A stretch of 64,000 nt of DNA from assembly GCA_049487715.1 (NCBI GenBank), contig CP150555.1, positions 806,001 to 870,000 on the forward strand, in the 5' to 3' direction. Shown here piece after piece: positions 1-9,906 of the stretch. The number at the start of each line of letters is the position of its first letter. The first letter of the stretch is position 1. Below the pieces are notes generated by a model. It was not told where the DNA came from. It saw nothing but the letters and a program-made list of their open reading frames with translations, and did no database searches. The translations under genes and the position numbers were made by a program. The DNA is from Pycnococcus provasolii. Taxonomy: Eukaryota > Chlorophyta > Pseudoscourfieldiophyceae > Pseudoscourfieldiales.

Positions 1-768
1 GCCAATAGCTCGTCGACAAACACCTTGAACTGATCGTTTTTGAAGTACAGGCCCACGGCGGCGAACACAACAGCCTGTCCGACGAATCCAGGCGCGGTTG
101 ACGGGTCTGGCAACATGCGGCTGTACATGGCAAGCCTGACCGTGCCAAGGAGAGGGTCGACGTTTCGCGCGTTTGTCAGGAGTTCGCCCCACGTTCCCTG
201 CGAGAAGTCGAGTCCGCTTTCGATGGCCAGCGGTAGTCCCCCTTCTACGTGCCTTACGTTTTTGTATCCCAGCTCGCACAGTCTGTACGCGGCTCTCAAC
301 GAGGGGCTGTCTGTTGGGTCGATGTTCGTTTTCAGATTCGACGGTTCCAACGAGCCTCCCTTCATGCAAACGCAGACGACTGGGTGCGTTTTTGTTGGGC
401 AGGTACGTCGCCGCCTCCTGTTCGAATTCCTCGTTTTCTTCTTTTAATCCACCCTTGATTCCGATAAAGAATCCAATGGATCTCTTCAGCAGGTTCTTGC
501 GTGGCTTAGCCGTCGCGATATTCACGCTTGATGGATTATGCCACTCCGCATATTCGTTCGGCGGTCTAACATCCACCAAGGTCACTTTGCCAGAGGAAAC
601 CAACGCCGGCAGATCAGACGCATCAACATCAGAGACACGATATTTATTTTTTAACGCAAGTTGAATCGACGACCAATTCTTTAACGACGAAGATGACGAG
701 GATGACGATGAGGATGACGACGACGACGCACATGTACGACTCAGAAGACGACGACGACGAAATGACAT
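1..768 (-). CDS. Rhodanese-domain protein, plastid-type (partial, apparent frameshift)
   Basis: Reading the minus strand from the ATG at 768 gives an Arg- and Ser-rich leader (MSFRRRRLLSRTCAS, then a run of serines), typical of an organellar transit peptide. A rhodanese fold follows: a VTLVDVRPPNEY strand/loop, an IGFFIGIKGGLKEENEEF segment, the active-site-like loop VVCVCMKGGSLEP and the helix LCELGYKNVRHVEGGLPLA. The layout matches plant thylakoid/stroma rhodanese-like proteins. The C-terminal region runs off the window at position 1. The two halves lie in different frames; one base too many in the T-run at 389-393 (A-run on the coding strand) explains the shift, so this is either an assembly indel or a real lesion. 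The family identity is seen in the sequence; the substrate is unknown. Confidence 0.72.
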   Translation of the reverse strand, partial: MSFRRRRLLSRTCASSSSSSSSSSSSSSLKNWSSIQLALKNKYRVSDVDASDLPALVSSGKVTLVDVRPPNEYAEWHNPSSVNIATAKPRKNLLKRSIGFFIGIKGGLKEENEEFEQEAATYLPNKNAPSRLRLHEGRLVGTVESENEHRPNRQPLVESRVQTVRAGIQKRKARRRGTTAGHRKRTRLLAGNVGRTPDKRAKRRPSPWHGQACHVQPHVARPVNRAWIRRTGCCVRRRGPVLQKRSVQGVCRRAIG

Positions 769-1537
769 TGACGACCCCGTAGAAGAAGGACGCATTATCA
801 TCAGCGACGCCATCACGAGCGCCTGATCTGATCTGATCGCGAGAACAGTGAGTGTGCTGGAACAAACGGGTGGGCGGACACCGGGGGGGGGGACCCGAAT
901 CAATAAATATCAGCTCGCGGATCCACCATTGGTTTCGTGTTTGGGTGGGGATACCCCGTTGCACATTGTTCCGTTTCAGCACAGCACGCGCAGCACGTCG
1001 TCGCGTGCACGACGACGCGCACGCGTCAGTGGCGCCACCGCACTATTTCTCGACGACACGTACGGTGCGACCGCTCCTCTAGCAGGCAGGTGCAGGACTC
1101 TTGGAAAGCGAGGCGGAGACGGACGCATTCCACGCGCGTGTCATCAGTGATTGGGGTGAAGACGCTGACGAGGACTTTTTTGAAAATATCTCGTAGGAGT
1201 TTGTATGTACATTGTTTGTAAATACATGATTGCAGTCTCAACTCCAAGACAGCTCCTTTTCCCACACGTTGGACTCCTTTAGCTACTGTAGAGTAGTAAG
1301 TGTGACCCTTGAGTCATCGTGTTGGTGCATGGTTGGTGGCGATGGCAACGACATCAACGAAAACAAGTCGCAACCGGAGACCTCACTGAGCGAAAGCGCC
1401 CTGATAGAGTGATACAACCTTCGAAATCACCTGCGCAATGTACAAAAACGCGAAGTGAATGGCACCGGTGAATGGGCTGAATGGTGAAAGTGAATGGTGT
1501 GAATGGACAACCGCTGGATAGAGTAAAGCACACTTCG
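769..1537. other. Intergenic stretch with a possible small spliced gene
   Basis: No convincing intact gene. On the plus strand between about 960 and 1200 an Arg-rich segment (FRFSTARAARRR) can be joined, by removing a 36-nt GT-AG piece near 1066-1101, to an acidic segment ending DWGEDADEDFFENIS before a stop at about 1192. There is no in-frame ATG upstream, so this is only a weak candidate for a small organelle-targeted protein. A run of G followed by ACCC lies at about 883-897. Confidence 0.25.
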
Positions 1538-2887
1538 TTACTGAATGAGGGATCTCAGCTCCCACGCAAGCACCGCGCCGTCGTTCGTCGCCGCAACAAG
1601 CACGCGATCGCACCAGCACGTGCACACCACCTCCGCGCCTTCGTGCGTCTGCGCACCGCAGATGGCGCGACCTTCGTCGACGATGCTGTGAACGAGCACG
1701 CGGTCGTCCTGCGCGACAGCGAGCGAGGGCGCGTGAGGCGACCACGCAATCGTTTTGCCCGAGACGACGAGCGGCGCCACGACGACGGCTGTTGTCCAGA
1801 CGGCCACTGTGCCCGTCGCGTTCGCCGCGGCAATCAGCGGTGCATGCGCGTGCGCCGTCAGCGTTTCCACGCGACCTTGCACGTTGTTGGCTTGCGAGAA
1901 CAACGTCGCAAGCCCGACGTTGTTCTCGGGCTTGCGACCTTGCAAGCCCGAGAACAACGTCGCGAGATTTTTGCGGCCAATCGACGGCGGCGTTGGTGGA
2001 ATACGGCTCGACATCGCAAACTGCCTCGCCGCATGGACAGCGGAACGACGGAGGCTTGCACCCGCCCGTGGCGAACTAACGCCGCTGCTTCGACTTGTCG
2101 CCTTGAGCCGCGATGCGTCGTACCATCTCACGTCACCAGTTGGAAGTCCAATAGCCAAGCCTTCGGCAGACGACGTCATGCACGAAGGTGCTAAACCTGG
2201 GTGCGCGAGTGCGATGGCTTGACGACGCCCACGGCGCCACACGATAGACGCGTTCCCGTGTCCCGTGACCGCCTCGACGTCGCCACCCCACGCCTCGTGG
2301 GCGGTGCACGCGCATGTCGGCGCTCCCCCAGCCGTCGGCTCAACTTCACGTGCGCTTAAGGTTTCGCATGCCGGCGTCGATTTGCTGATGTCGACGCGCG
2401 TGATGTTTGCACCAAAGGAGCACGTGGCGTACACGGCTTTGTGGTCTCCGCACGCGGCAGCGACGTGCTCGACCCACGTGCGTCTGGTTCCGATTTGCAC
2501 TTCGGCCAGCATGGTGGCGTCCGGCGGTTTGGACGGTACGGTGCGTATGCGCCAGAAGCGCGCGCAGCCGTCCTCCCCTCCCGTCGCGAATACGAATCCG
2601 TCCGTTTGATTTTGTTGTTTGCCAACTTCACACGCGCAGAGCACCTCTCCTTTATGTGCGACCCCACGCGTGGCTTTTCTTTTGGTTTGTGTTTGTGTTT
2701 CGTCGAAGTCAGCGGCGGGTGGTTTCATGAGGAATGTGTGCGCGCCCGTTGACGCGTCCACGGCAGCTAGACGTCCCTCCGTTAAAAGCGCAACGATGAC
2801 GCCTCCTGAAGTTGCAGAGAATGACGCAGGAGAGCTGCTGGTTCGATTTGATGGTGACGAAGGCACCAAAAGTGCGATTTCCAACTC
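1538..2887 (-). CDS. WD40-repeat protein (5' end unresolved)
   Basis: The minus-strand frame encodes about 448 residues with degenerate WD40 blades: FATGGEDGCARFWRI, AVTGHGNASIVWRR, GLAIGLPTGDVRWYD, AAANATGTVAVWTT and VLVAATNDGAVLAWELRS, each ending in the W-D/W-x type strand. A beta-propeller scaffold is the safe reading; the partner is unknown. No ATG opens the frame. A polypyrimidine tract and CAG acceptor lie immediately upstream on the coding strand (coding resumes at 2887), so a short first exon carrying the ATG is likely further right; an ATG just before a 29-nt GT-AG interval is one possibility. A palindromic insertion interrupts the protein between blades (separate entry). Confidence 0.6.
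   Translation of the reverse strand, partial: ELEIALLVPSSPSNRTSSSPASFSATSGGVIVALLTEGRLAAVDASTGAHTFLMKPPAADFDETQTQTKRKATRGVAHKGEVLCACEVGKQQNQTDGFVFATGGEDGCARFWRIRTVPSKPPDATMLAEVQIGTRRTWVEHVAAACGDHKAVYATCSFGANITRVDISKSTPACETLSAREVEPTAGGAPTCACTAHEAWGGDVEAVTGHGNASIVWRRGRRQAIALAHPGLAPSCMTSSAEGLAIGLPTGDVRWYDASRLKATSRSSGVSSPRAGASLRRSAVHAARQFAMSSRIPPTPPSIGRKNLATLFSGLQGRKPENNVGLATLFSQANNVQGRVETLTAHAHAPLIAAANATGTVAVWTTAVVVAPLVVSGKTIAWSPHAPSLAVAQDDRVLVHSIVDEGRAICGAQTHEGAEVVCTCWCDRVLVAATNDGAVLAWELRSLIQ
1880..1966. repeat. Palindromic repeat inside the WD40 gene
   Basis: Perfect 20-bp inverted arms, GACGTTGTTCTCGGGCTTGC at 1916-1935 and its reverse complement at 1942-1961, are separated by a 6-base loop. 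A third partial copy lies at about 1893-1916. The block is in frame with the WD40 gene and codes for a repeated LATLFS...KPENNV peptide in a loop between blades. Confidence 0.8.
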
Positions 2888-3622
2888 CTGTAAGGAGGAG
2901 GCGTCGCCATCATCACCATCCGAGAGAGAATCCTGAGGACCACAAGAGAGCGAGCATCCCCACAGAGGTTGTAATACCGTTTGAGACGAAACACGCCTGG
3001 ATGTTACGCCTGGATCGACACGAGCCTCGTGACTACTCTCCTGCTATTGTTGACGGCATTATCGTCCACGTCCATGATCACGCTAAGGTAGTACTACTAA
3101 GACTTATTTATGCACTGACAGATACACAGATACGCACGCCCTCTTACAGTACCTTGATGTGCTGTGCTGATGACAATACAATACCGTGTTTTTTTTAAAG
3201 AATACAAAGACGGGTTAGGTATAGGGACCTGTACCTGTGAGGGCAGGCATGCACAATAATGGCGAAGACATGCACAGTACATACGAATACTCCACCTTAT
3301 TAACTATGAAGTCATACTTACCTTACCAAATAAATACCTGTACAGTTTTAAGGACATACTGGGGTGATTGAAAATTCGGGGTTAATTCGTCCTTAATTAA
3401 TTCGTCAAAAATTAATGGCGTTGGCGGGAAGTGGTTCTTGTCCCGGCGATGGATGCGTTCCGGCGGGTTCCCAGGCTGCCAGGGTTGTTTTGCTCGAGAT
3501 CTGTAAGATTGGTCAGCACTAACCTTAACTACCTTAATATATCTCACGAATGCGGTGAATCAACTCACCAACAAACAGATATCAAGAAACACTTAGTTAC
3601 CACTTATATTATCGTAGACTAC
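2888..3622. other. Intergenic region
   Basis: Contains the probable 5' exon/promoter of the WD40 gene near its left edge. The rest is AT-richer sequence with no supported gene. A GTAAGT splice-donor consensus overlaps the NPL4 stop codon at about 3618-3625, so a 3' UTR intron or alternative C-terminus could extend into this stretch. Confidence 0.4.
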
Positions 3623-5017
3623 TTACGCGCACCCAGCGATGGCCTCGACGATCGTCTTGTAGCCGTCCAGCACGGTGCCCTTCTGCATCACGGCGTCCAC
3701 CAGCAAAGCCATGTCCGTCGCCAAATCGAAGTGCGCGCTCAAAAATAGAAGGATGTGGAAGTCAGCGAGCGCCTCCGCGAACGGCTTGCCACGGCACAAC
3801 TGCAGGTGGTCCTTCAGCTCCGCGGGACCGCACGGAGTCAGGCGGTTCTCCACCGCGAATAAGGAAGTCAAGAGCGGGTGAACGTGGTCGAGGATCTTCA
3901 CGGGAACCACGAACCAGTCGTTGTCCACCTCGCGCACGTCTTTGATTCCAACCATCACGTCACGCGTCGTGAACACCGTTCCGGCGGCGCCAGCAGGTGC
4001 GTCTTCGGACGCGGATGCGGACGCCGCCGCCGTCTCCGTCTCGTCAGCCGAGGTGGCTGCAGCCATCGCCTCGTCGCCGTCGCCGATGCCTGGAACCACG
4101 AGCGCCTTGCCTGGCGTCCTCGGGTCGACAATCACGCCGCGCTCGCACAGGTCGACGAACTGCGTCGAGCACTGGAACGCCTCGAAGTGAACGTCGCCAC
4201 CGTCGTCTCGCTTCACGACCGCCGTCACGTACAGGTCATCAACATCCTCGCCGCTCGTGCTTTCCGCCTTCCGTCGCCGCCTCGCGGCGCTCTGCCAGAC
4301 AGCCATGCGCGTGATTTCGTGGCTGCTCACTGTGAAGTCGTCATCCTCGTTTCGTGCCGTCTGCGAGAAGATGCACCCCACCTCCTCCAGTCCAAGCAGC
4401 TTAGCGACAGCCTGCACGCGCTTCCACTCCTCCGTGTTTTCGTGTTCGCACAGGATGTCGTACTCGTTGTTGTGCGGCTGTGGCGGTTCGTATATGGTGT
4501 CAACCTTCACTTCCTTCGTTTGTGCGTCGACTGTGCCGAACATGATCCCGCACCGCATGATTCTGAACCCGAGCGCCGCTCCAATGTATCCTTGAAACTG
4601 GTTCGCCGCCGCCCTTTCGAAGGAGACGGATGCGCACACGGGTTGGTCCTGCCTTTCGATTCGTATCTGCTTCGCCACGAGGTCGTCGACGGTCATTTTC
4701 GCTCCGAATCTCTGTACGTTCGCCTTGACTTGCTGCACGGTAGCTTTTCGCTCGACGGTGTACCTCATGAATAGCATGGCGCCGTGCGTGACACCTAGCG
4801 CGCTTAAGAGCGCGTTGTCGTCCGCGAACTCCGCTCGGAACGGGGCGAGCGCGTCATCGTGCGCGGTGAGGAGGGCTTGGTTTGTGGAGAGCAGTTGGTC
4901 ACGTATGGGCACGGCGAAGGCGTCGGCAATCAAAGCGCGGAGGTCGCCAGCGCGCAGGACGTCGTCAGGCACGCTCAAACGCTCCGTGCCATCGCGCGTG
5001 CGCAGACGAACGAGCAT
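3623..5017 (-). CDS. NPL4: NPL4-family ubiquitin-fusion degradation protein
   Basis: About 464 residues from the first in-frame ATG at 5017 (MLVRLRTRDGTERL). The N-terminal ~80 residues resemble the ubiquitin-like UBX-L domain. The central region has the NPL4 signature, with CGIMFGTVDAQTKEVKVDTIYEPPQ-like residues characteristic of the catalytically dead MPN fold. The C-terminal helical region ends KTIVEAIAGCA. Length is close to plant NPL4 proteins, which lack the animal NZF finger, as here. The family acts with UFD1 as the substrate-recruiting cofactor of the Cdc48/p97 unfoldase in ER-associated and nuclear protein degradation. A low-complexity Ala/Ser/Glu insert sits near residues 325-345. 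Confidence 0.85.
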   Translation of the reverse strand: MLVRLRTRDGTERLSVPDDVLRAGDLRALIADAFAVPIRDQLLSTNQALLTAHDDALAPFRAEFADDNALLSALGVTHGAMLFMRYTVERKATVQQVKANVQRFGAKMTVDDLVAKQIRIERQDQPVCASVSFERAAANQFQGYIGAALGFRIMRCGIMFGTVDAQTKEVKVDTIYEPPQPHNNEYDILCEHENTEEWKRVQAVAKLLGLEEVGCIFSQTARNEDDDFTVSSHEITRMAVWQSAARRRRKAESTSGEDVDDLYVTAVVKRDDGGDVHFEAFQCSTQFVDLCERGVIVDPRTPGKALVVPGIGDGDEAMAAATSADETETAAASASASEDAPAGAAGTVFTTRDVMVGIKDVREVDNDWFVVPVKILDHVHPLLTSLFAVENRLTPCGPAELKDHLQLCRGKPFAEALADFHILLFLSAHFDLATDMALLVDAVMQKGTVLDGYKTIVEAIAGCA

Positions 5018-5436
5018 CCTGAGCCCACGCACGGGTTTTGGGATCCGGGAAGGGAATGGGAATGGAAAGAACAGCGCGGCGGAGAACAGGAGGGAGGGAA
5101 AGCCACAAAGCAGAGTCCGAGGAAGAAGGTTCCTGACAAAAACAATTGGGGGTTAGAAATGGGGGTTCGTTTCGCACTTCGACTTTCTTCGTTCGGGGTT
5201 TGGGGGGGGGACCCACCCATGCTTCTCACCTATGGCTCTCCCTTGGTTTCGCCTCGAGGGAGACGTCCCAACTCCCAACGGTACTCTGCTACTAGGGTTA
5301 CTGCTAGGGTTACAGACCTATCGTAGGATTTGTAGCTCATGTTGTTACTTGTTAGGGCTGTCTCGTGATATGTAAGCCCGGGTATCATTTCAAAAATTAC
5401 CTATCGATCGATAATGATAAACAAAAAGTACAGACG
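5018..5436. other. Intergenic region with TAGGG motifs
   Basis: No gene supported. It holds a G-run followed by ACCCACCC at about 5206-5217 and two short TAGGGTTAC telomere-like motifs at about 5294-5312. Confidence 0.4.
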
Positions 5437-5679
5437 ATGCACATACCACCATTGAATGAAGTCGACGCTGCCGGTTTCTGTGATCCAAAAGCACATGCAT
5501 ACGCACCGGCGTTGTGCAAATTCGAAGAGCGACACGTCAAATGGTACGAATTTGTGAGAACGGAGATCTTCTCTCCGCGCATTTTCCCTAATCGCGCAAT
5601 CTTTGCTTCGTTTAATGACATAATCGAGCGTCCAAATGAATTACTTGAGTTCACACGTCTTTCATCAACCCTCCCATAA
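5437..5679 (+). CDS. Possible small hypothetical protein
   Basis: An ATG-initiated frame of 80 codons (MHIPPLNEVDAAGFCDPKAH...). Composition looks protein-like (mixed hydrophobic and charged residues), but codon use is less GC-rich than the neighbours and no domain is recognised. It could be an exon of a larger gene, a remnant, or chance. Confidence 0.25.
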   Translation: MHIPPLNEVDAAGFCDPKAHAYAPALCKFEERHVKWYEFVRTEIFSPRIFPNRAIFASFNDIIERPNELLEFTRLSSTLP

Positions 5680-5997
5680 GGACAACAGCTAACGGAAATT
5701 ACGGAATAAGAAAGTTACAACATTTGAGTGATATGTAACTAACTTCCAACTTGTTGAGAAATGATTGAGAAAAAAAAATGTTCTTCGCGCTTCAGACACG
5801 CGCATCGCGCGAGAAGCCACGCGACACGTGGGAGCGGATTCATCTCCGCATCCACGGCGTTGTGCCACGTAGCAGCGTCCATGTTGCGCGGTGCGGCTGG
5901 GTTCGCCCAACGGCCGTCCGCCGCCGCTTCGATGGTAAACTTACTTCTATGTTACAGAAATTACAATAAGAATTACATAAAGACACATGCTTAAGCT

Positions 5998-8784
5998 TCA
6001 AGAATCGCCCACCGGTGGTCTCAGGACTGGCTTTGACGTCGTTAACGAAACGCGCGTCAGCAAGAAGGTTTCCACGACGACGTCGGAATCGGGAGAGCTC
6101 GCGACGTGCACAATCACATTCTCCAGCGCTTCTAGATCCATCACACGGCACCAGCTTGGCTTGGACAGAGCCTCCTGAAATCCGTAGCCTAGCTCCATCA
6201 CGCGGGCTTGGGATACGCCACGCGTCACGTTCGACCAACGTGCATCGCAAGCACGGCCCGTGTGCGCGACGTCGCGATATCCAAGTTCCCACAACTTTTC
6301 CAAGAGCATGATCGAGCGGTCGCTTCGACTACTGCCGTGCGAGGTCCACGCATCCCCCTGCAACCACGCGTCGTGACGGCCTGGTTGGAATTCCAGGAAC
6401 ACCGCGGCAGGCCTCCACGTAGACGTCGCGTGGAGCACAACATCCAAAGCCCACGTCTGCCACCCCGAGGCGTGTGTCGGATCGACGGCACCGAGATGTA
6501 GCGCACTCACATTCCTTGATCCCATGCGACTTAGCGTTGTGGCGACCACGTGCTCGTTGGACGATGTCGAGGTCGCGTTGACATCCATCATCTCCACGAG
6601 AAGCTTGGCGGTGCTCACATTCGCAGCACGTACGGTATCATATGCATCCGGGGCGACGACGACGAGGTCGTCCACCGTCTGAATTGCCAGTGAGCGACGG
6701 AGGATATGCACGCTGGGATCTCCGGCGGAATCCACGATCAACATCGTGCTAACCCTTCGACTGATCGCGGCGAGAGAAGTGAACCCAAGTCCAGGAGTCA
6801 CGTCGAGAAGAATGCCGTCGTTGTGTACTGCAGCACTCACGAGCGGATCTACGACGCCGACGGAGCGTGGAAGTACGTCCGGCTCAAATTGCCATCTTCC
6901 CCAGTGCGTGAGTGCACGGCTCGTCCTCGCGCTCAACGATCCCTTGCGAGCGTACACATCGCCCGCGGGGAAGACGTGGATGTCAAATGGCGGATCCCAC
7001 TTCGCACTCACCATGGCAACGGCACGTCTCTTCTCGGTGGCAGCAAGCTCCGCATCGACGGCGATATTTTGTTGATGCGTCGTGAGTGGCAACTCGTCGT
7101 CGACGCTGCCGCCACCACCACCACCACCATCCGATCTGCTGCCGTGCCGTCCATCGTCGTCGTCGTCGTCGTCGTCGTTGTTGTTGTTGACGCTGACTGC
7201 GGCGGTGGTGGGCGATGCACGGCCAGCAAAACCCGCAATCCAAGCCATCCTCTTCCACCCGCCGACGAAGCGGTGCAGGACGAGAACATCCGGCGCACTC
7301 GGGCTCACACCATCCTGCCCTTGCGGATGAGTGCCAAAAGCGACGCGAGGCAGGAAGCGCACACCCCAGATGCTTTCTGACTTCCTTGCTTGAATGGCGG
7401 CACGCACGACGGCGTCCGTCCACAGCCCAGGCCCCGTCTTGAGCAGCGTATCCACATTCGTGTTATTGCTAAAGGTGTTCTTCGAGCGTGCACGCTCGGC
7501 GATGCGGTCGCACGCGTCGCGCAGTGCGGGATGTCCTGGCGCGGCGGCGAACGTCCACTGCAGGACCTGCCTCTGCCTGACGAAGCGTCGCGCCTGCGCA
7601 TCCGCGAGACTGTCGAACTCGCCCTCCCACCCTACGATGAGCGTATCCTTCGGCCTCGCCAGTCCTGCGAGTGGGCGCCGGCACTCGGTGTCGACATCCG
7701 CGTAGTATCCTCCTAACCTCAGCACGACCATGTACCTGAAGAAGTCGCTCCTCTCCACGGACTTGGGCAGAGCGAGGTAGGCGTCAAGGTACTCTGGAAA
7801 TTCGCGCCGCACGAACGACAGGCACGAGACGTCGTCGTAGAATCGGAACGAAAAGTCGGGGTTCATGCGCTTCCACGAGTCCATCATCATGCGCAAGCGT
7901 CCGGGCACGCGAAACGACGTGTGCGTCTGGTGCAAGACGTTCGGGATAAGCTTCGGTAGTTGCTGCTCGCTTTCGTCGTCTGCTGTCGTTGGTCCTTCTG
8001 ATGCTTCGACGCTCCTTTCGTCTGAGCGCGTTGTATTTTTGTACACGTGCACAGCCCCGTCGCCGACGACGCCTTCGCTGTTGTCTTCGCTGTTTGGCGC
8101 GAACGGTTCCGTTTCCAAGTCGTCGCTTCTTGTGTTGGTTTCGAACACGTTCATGGTTCTGTCAGGAACAAAGTTCTTCATGACTTCCTCGCGAAAGAGC
8201 AGGTCGACTCTGACGTCCGTCGCATCGTAAGCGCCTTGTCCTAGTAGGTTGGTCGTCGGTCCTCGCACGCAGAAGAAGAGTCCACATCCTGCAGCGTGCA
8301 GTGAGAATGCGACGGCCATGATGCACGCGAGCCATCTTGCGAGTAGGAAGGGCCCCCCTTTTGTTGTGTTCGTTGTATGTGACGACGCTGTTGCCGGAGC
8401 TTTTTGTACCACTGTTTCCTCAAGTGCTTGCGAACTAGAGCTGTATTGAAGGCCGCCGTTACCGTGCTCCGAACAACAACTGTGTGCCGAGCTGTGTGCG
8501 TGAAGTGTCGCGAACGACGGCGTTCGACGGACTGGCTGAAAACTGACCTGCTGGAACGAGAACGGCCGAGGGAACGAGGAAGAAGGAACCTCCTCTGGAA
8601 GCGTGTTGGCTGCCGCTGATGAGAGCGGAGAATTCTCAAGCTCAAGCTCAAGCTCAAGCGCGTCTGTGGCCGCCGCCGAGTAAGATGCTGGTGGAGCATC
8701 ACCACCACCACCACCACCACCACCACCAGGCCCTGCGACGTCCCCGGATTCCCCATGACGGCCGCCGCCGGACGCCATCATCAT
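5998..8784 (-). CDS. Type II membrane glycosyltransferase fused to an FkbM-like methyltransferase domain
   Basis: About 928 residues from the first in-frame ATG at 8784. A long Gly/Ser-rich cytosolic leader is followed by one hydrophobic segment at about 147-172 (FLLARWLACIMAVAFSLHAA), a signal anchor for the Golgi/ER. The lumenal part has a DXD sugar-transferase domain of the OCH1/Gly_transf_sug type: NVLHQTHTSFRVPGR, a WKRMNPDFSFRFYDD strand, DFFRYMVVLRLGGYYADVD with the D-V-D metal motif, and a WTFAAAPGHPAL segment. An Asp/Gly/His-rich linker leads to a C-terminal Rossmann-like domain (GILLDVTPGLGFTSLAAI, then VFLEFQPG) resembling FkbM-type SAM methyltransferases, with a degenerate glycine motif. 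A dual role in glycan assembly and methylation is inferred. Confidence 0.75.
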   Translation of the reverse strand: MMMASGGGRHGESGDVAGPGGGGGGGGGDAPPASYSAAATDALELELELENSPLSSAAANTLPEEVPSSSFPRPFSFQQVSFQPVRRTPSFATLHAHSSAHSCCSEHGNGGLQYSSSSQALEETVVQKAPATASSHTTNTTKGGPFLLARWLACIMAVAFSLHAAGCGLFFCVRGPTTNLLGQGAYDATDVRVDLLFREEVMKNFVPDRTMNVFETNTRSDDLETEPFAPNSEDNSEGVVGDGAVHVYKNTTRSDERSVEASEGPTTADDESEQQLPKLIPNVLHQTHTSFRVPGRLRMMMDSWKRMNPDFSFRFYDDVSCLSFVRREFPEYLDAYLALPKSVERSDFFRYMVVLRLGGYYADVDTECRRPLAGLARPKDTLIVGWEGEFDSLADAQARRFVRQRQVLQWTFAAAPGHPALRDACDRIAERARSKNTFSNNTNVDTLLKTGPGLWTDAVVRAAIQARKSESIWGVRFLPRVAFGTHPQGQDGVSPSAPDVLVLHRFVGGWKRMAWIAGFAGRASPTTAAVSVNNNNDDDDDDDDGRHGSRSDGGGGGGGSVDDELPLTTHQQNIAVDAELAATEKRRAVAMVSAKWDPPFDIHVFPAGDVYARKGSLSARTSRALTHWGRWQFEPDVLPRSVGVVDPLVSAAVHNDGILLDVTPGLGFTSLAAISRRVSTMLIVDSAGDPSVHILRRSLAIQTVDDLVVVAPDAYDTVRAANVSTAKLLVEMMDVNATSTSSNEHVVATTLSRMGSRNVSALHLGAVDPTHASGWQTWALDVVLHATSTWRPAAVFLEFQPGRHDAWLQGDAWTSHGSSRSDRSIMLLEKLWELGYRDVAHTGRACDARWSNVTRGVSQARVMELGYGFQEALSKPSWCRVMDLEALENVIVHVASSPDSDVVVETFLLTRVSLTTSKPVLRPPVGDS

Positions 8785-9906
8785 CCTGATGATGAGGCGC
8801 AATGGTGCGGATGCGGCCGGGGCGCGATCCCCCTGCGGCCGACCATGCGGCCACGAGTCCAAGCAAGAGCCAAGAGGCCGTTTCCCATCGGCGTAATTTT
8901 ACCGTAAAGTAAAGTAACTTACATATGTACCACCTTTTAAGCGGAAACTTTACATCGATCGATCCAATCGATCCATCAAAATCAAAATGAAAATCAAAAG
9001 GGAAGGGAAGCAGGCGTTTCCTTTCTGTTTGCTACGTACTGTACGTCCGGGGATCCGTCCTTTCAAGGCCAAAGAAGAATGGGCCCGGCCCCCGGCTCCG
9101 GACTACTATAAAGTATAAACAATATCGTTTATGCGCTATATAGCGCCGGAGGGTCACCTCAGATTTTTAAGCGAATTCAACTTAGGAACGACGTCGCGCG
9201 CTGCACTCCACACAATCCGTCTCACAATCCGTCCTTCTGATTTTGGAAAACCTGCACCAACTTAACAGTATCCCTCCGCTGCTGGCTGCTGCATTTTATT
9301 CAGCACACAGAGACGAGCTGGTGCTATTTGGCGTCCTCATGCCACGAGAGAGGAGTTTTGGGAGAAGCGGAGAAGCCCGTCGAGCTCGCACACGGATCAT
9401 AGGGAAACACCACCGCTCACTTCACTTCGAACATGAAAAGGAAACAACAAGCGGGGCGGCGGGGCCTCGTACCGTGACTTCGCTTTCGTTTGGGATGGGA
9501 TGCGCCGGCAGCGCCGCCGCAGACACTGAACTACACGCCACACGTGCACGTCGTTCCCGTCGTCGAGTACATGGAGAAAGGTCTCCACACCTTCCTAGGA
9601 CTCGTAGGCTATTGCAACAAGCAGAATGGCTCTTGACATATTCTCCCACGAAGGCTGGTTGGGATGGGCCAGACGTAGAGCGACCAGAGATCCTCTTGAG
9701 GAGGCCCGGAGCCCCGGACTGCCCGGAGCTCCAAGGCAAACCAAACCCTAAAAGCAAGGACTGAGAAACCCTAACCAAGTGAGTGCTAATTAAAGTTGTG
9801 GAGGTTCGAGGCCGCGTCCTATTGTGTTGTGTTGGGTTCCCGCCCCCCCCCCCAAAACCATTCGTTCCGTTCGTTCCCCACAAGCAAGTGTTGTGATCAT
9901 AACTAT
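8785..9906. other. Intergenic / possible 5' exon region of the TPR gene
   Basis: No intact gene recognised. It contains a perfect 14-bp palindrome GCGCTATATAGCGC at 9133-9146, a TATAAAG-like box at about 9108, telomere-like AAACCCTAA motifs around 9742-9775, a GTGAGT donor consensus at about 9780 and a C-run at about 9843-9853. A plus-strand open frame at 9500-9764 begins MGCAGS, a myristoylation-like start, but the rest is Arg-rich and unconvincing. It may hold the first exon of the downstream TPR gene. Confidence 0.35.

Noticed and set aside
9500-9764. MGCAGS-start ORF as a myristoylated protein
   Set aside because: Only the first six residues fit; the rest is Arg-rich shadow-like sequence without a domain, and a splice donor lies just after its stop.
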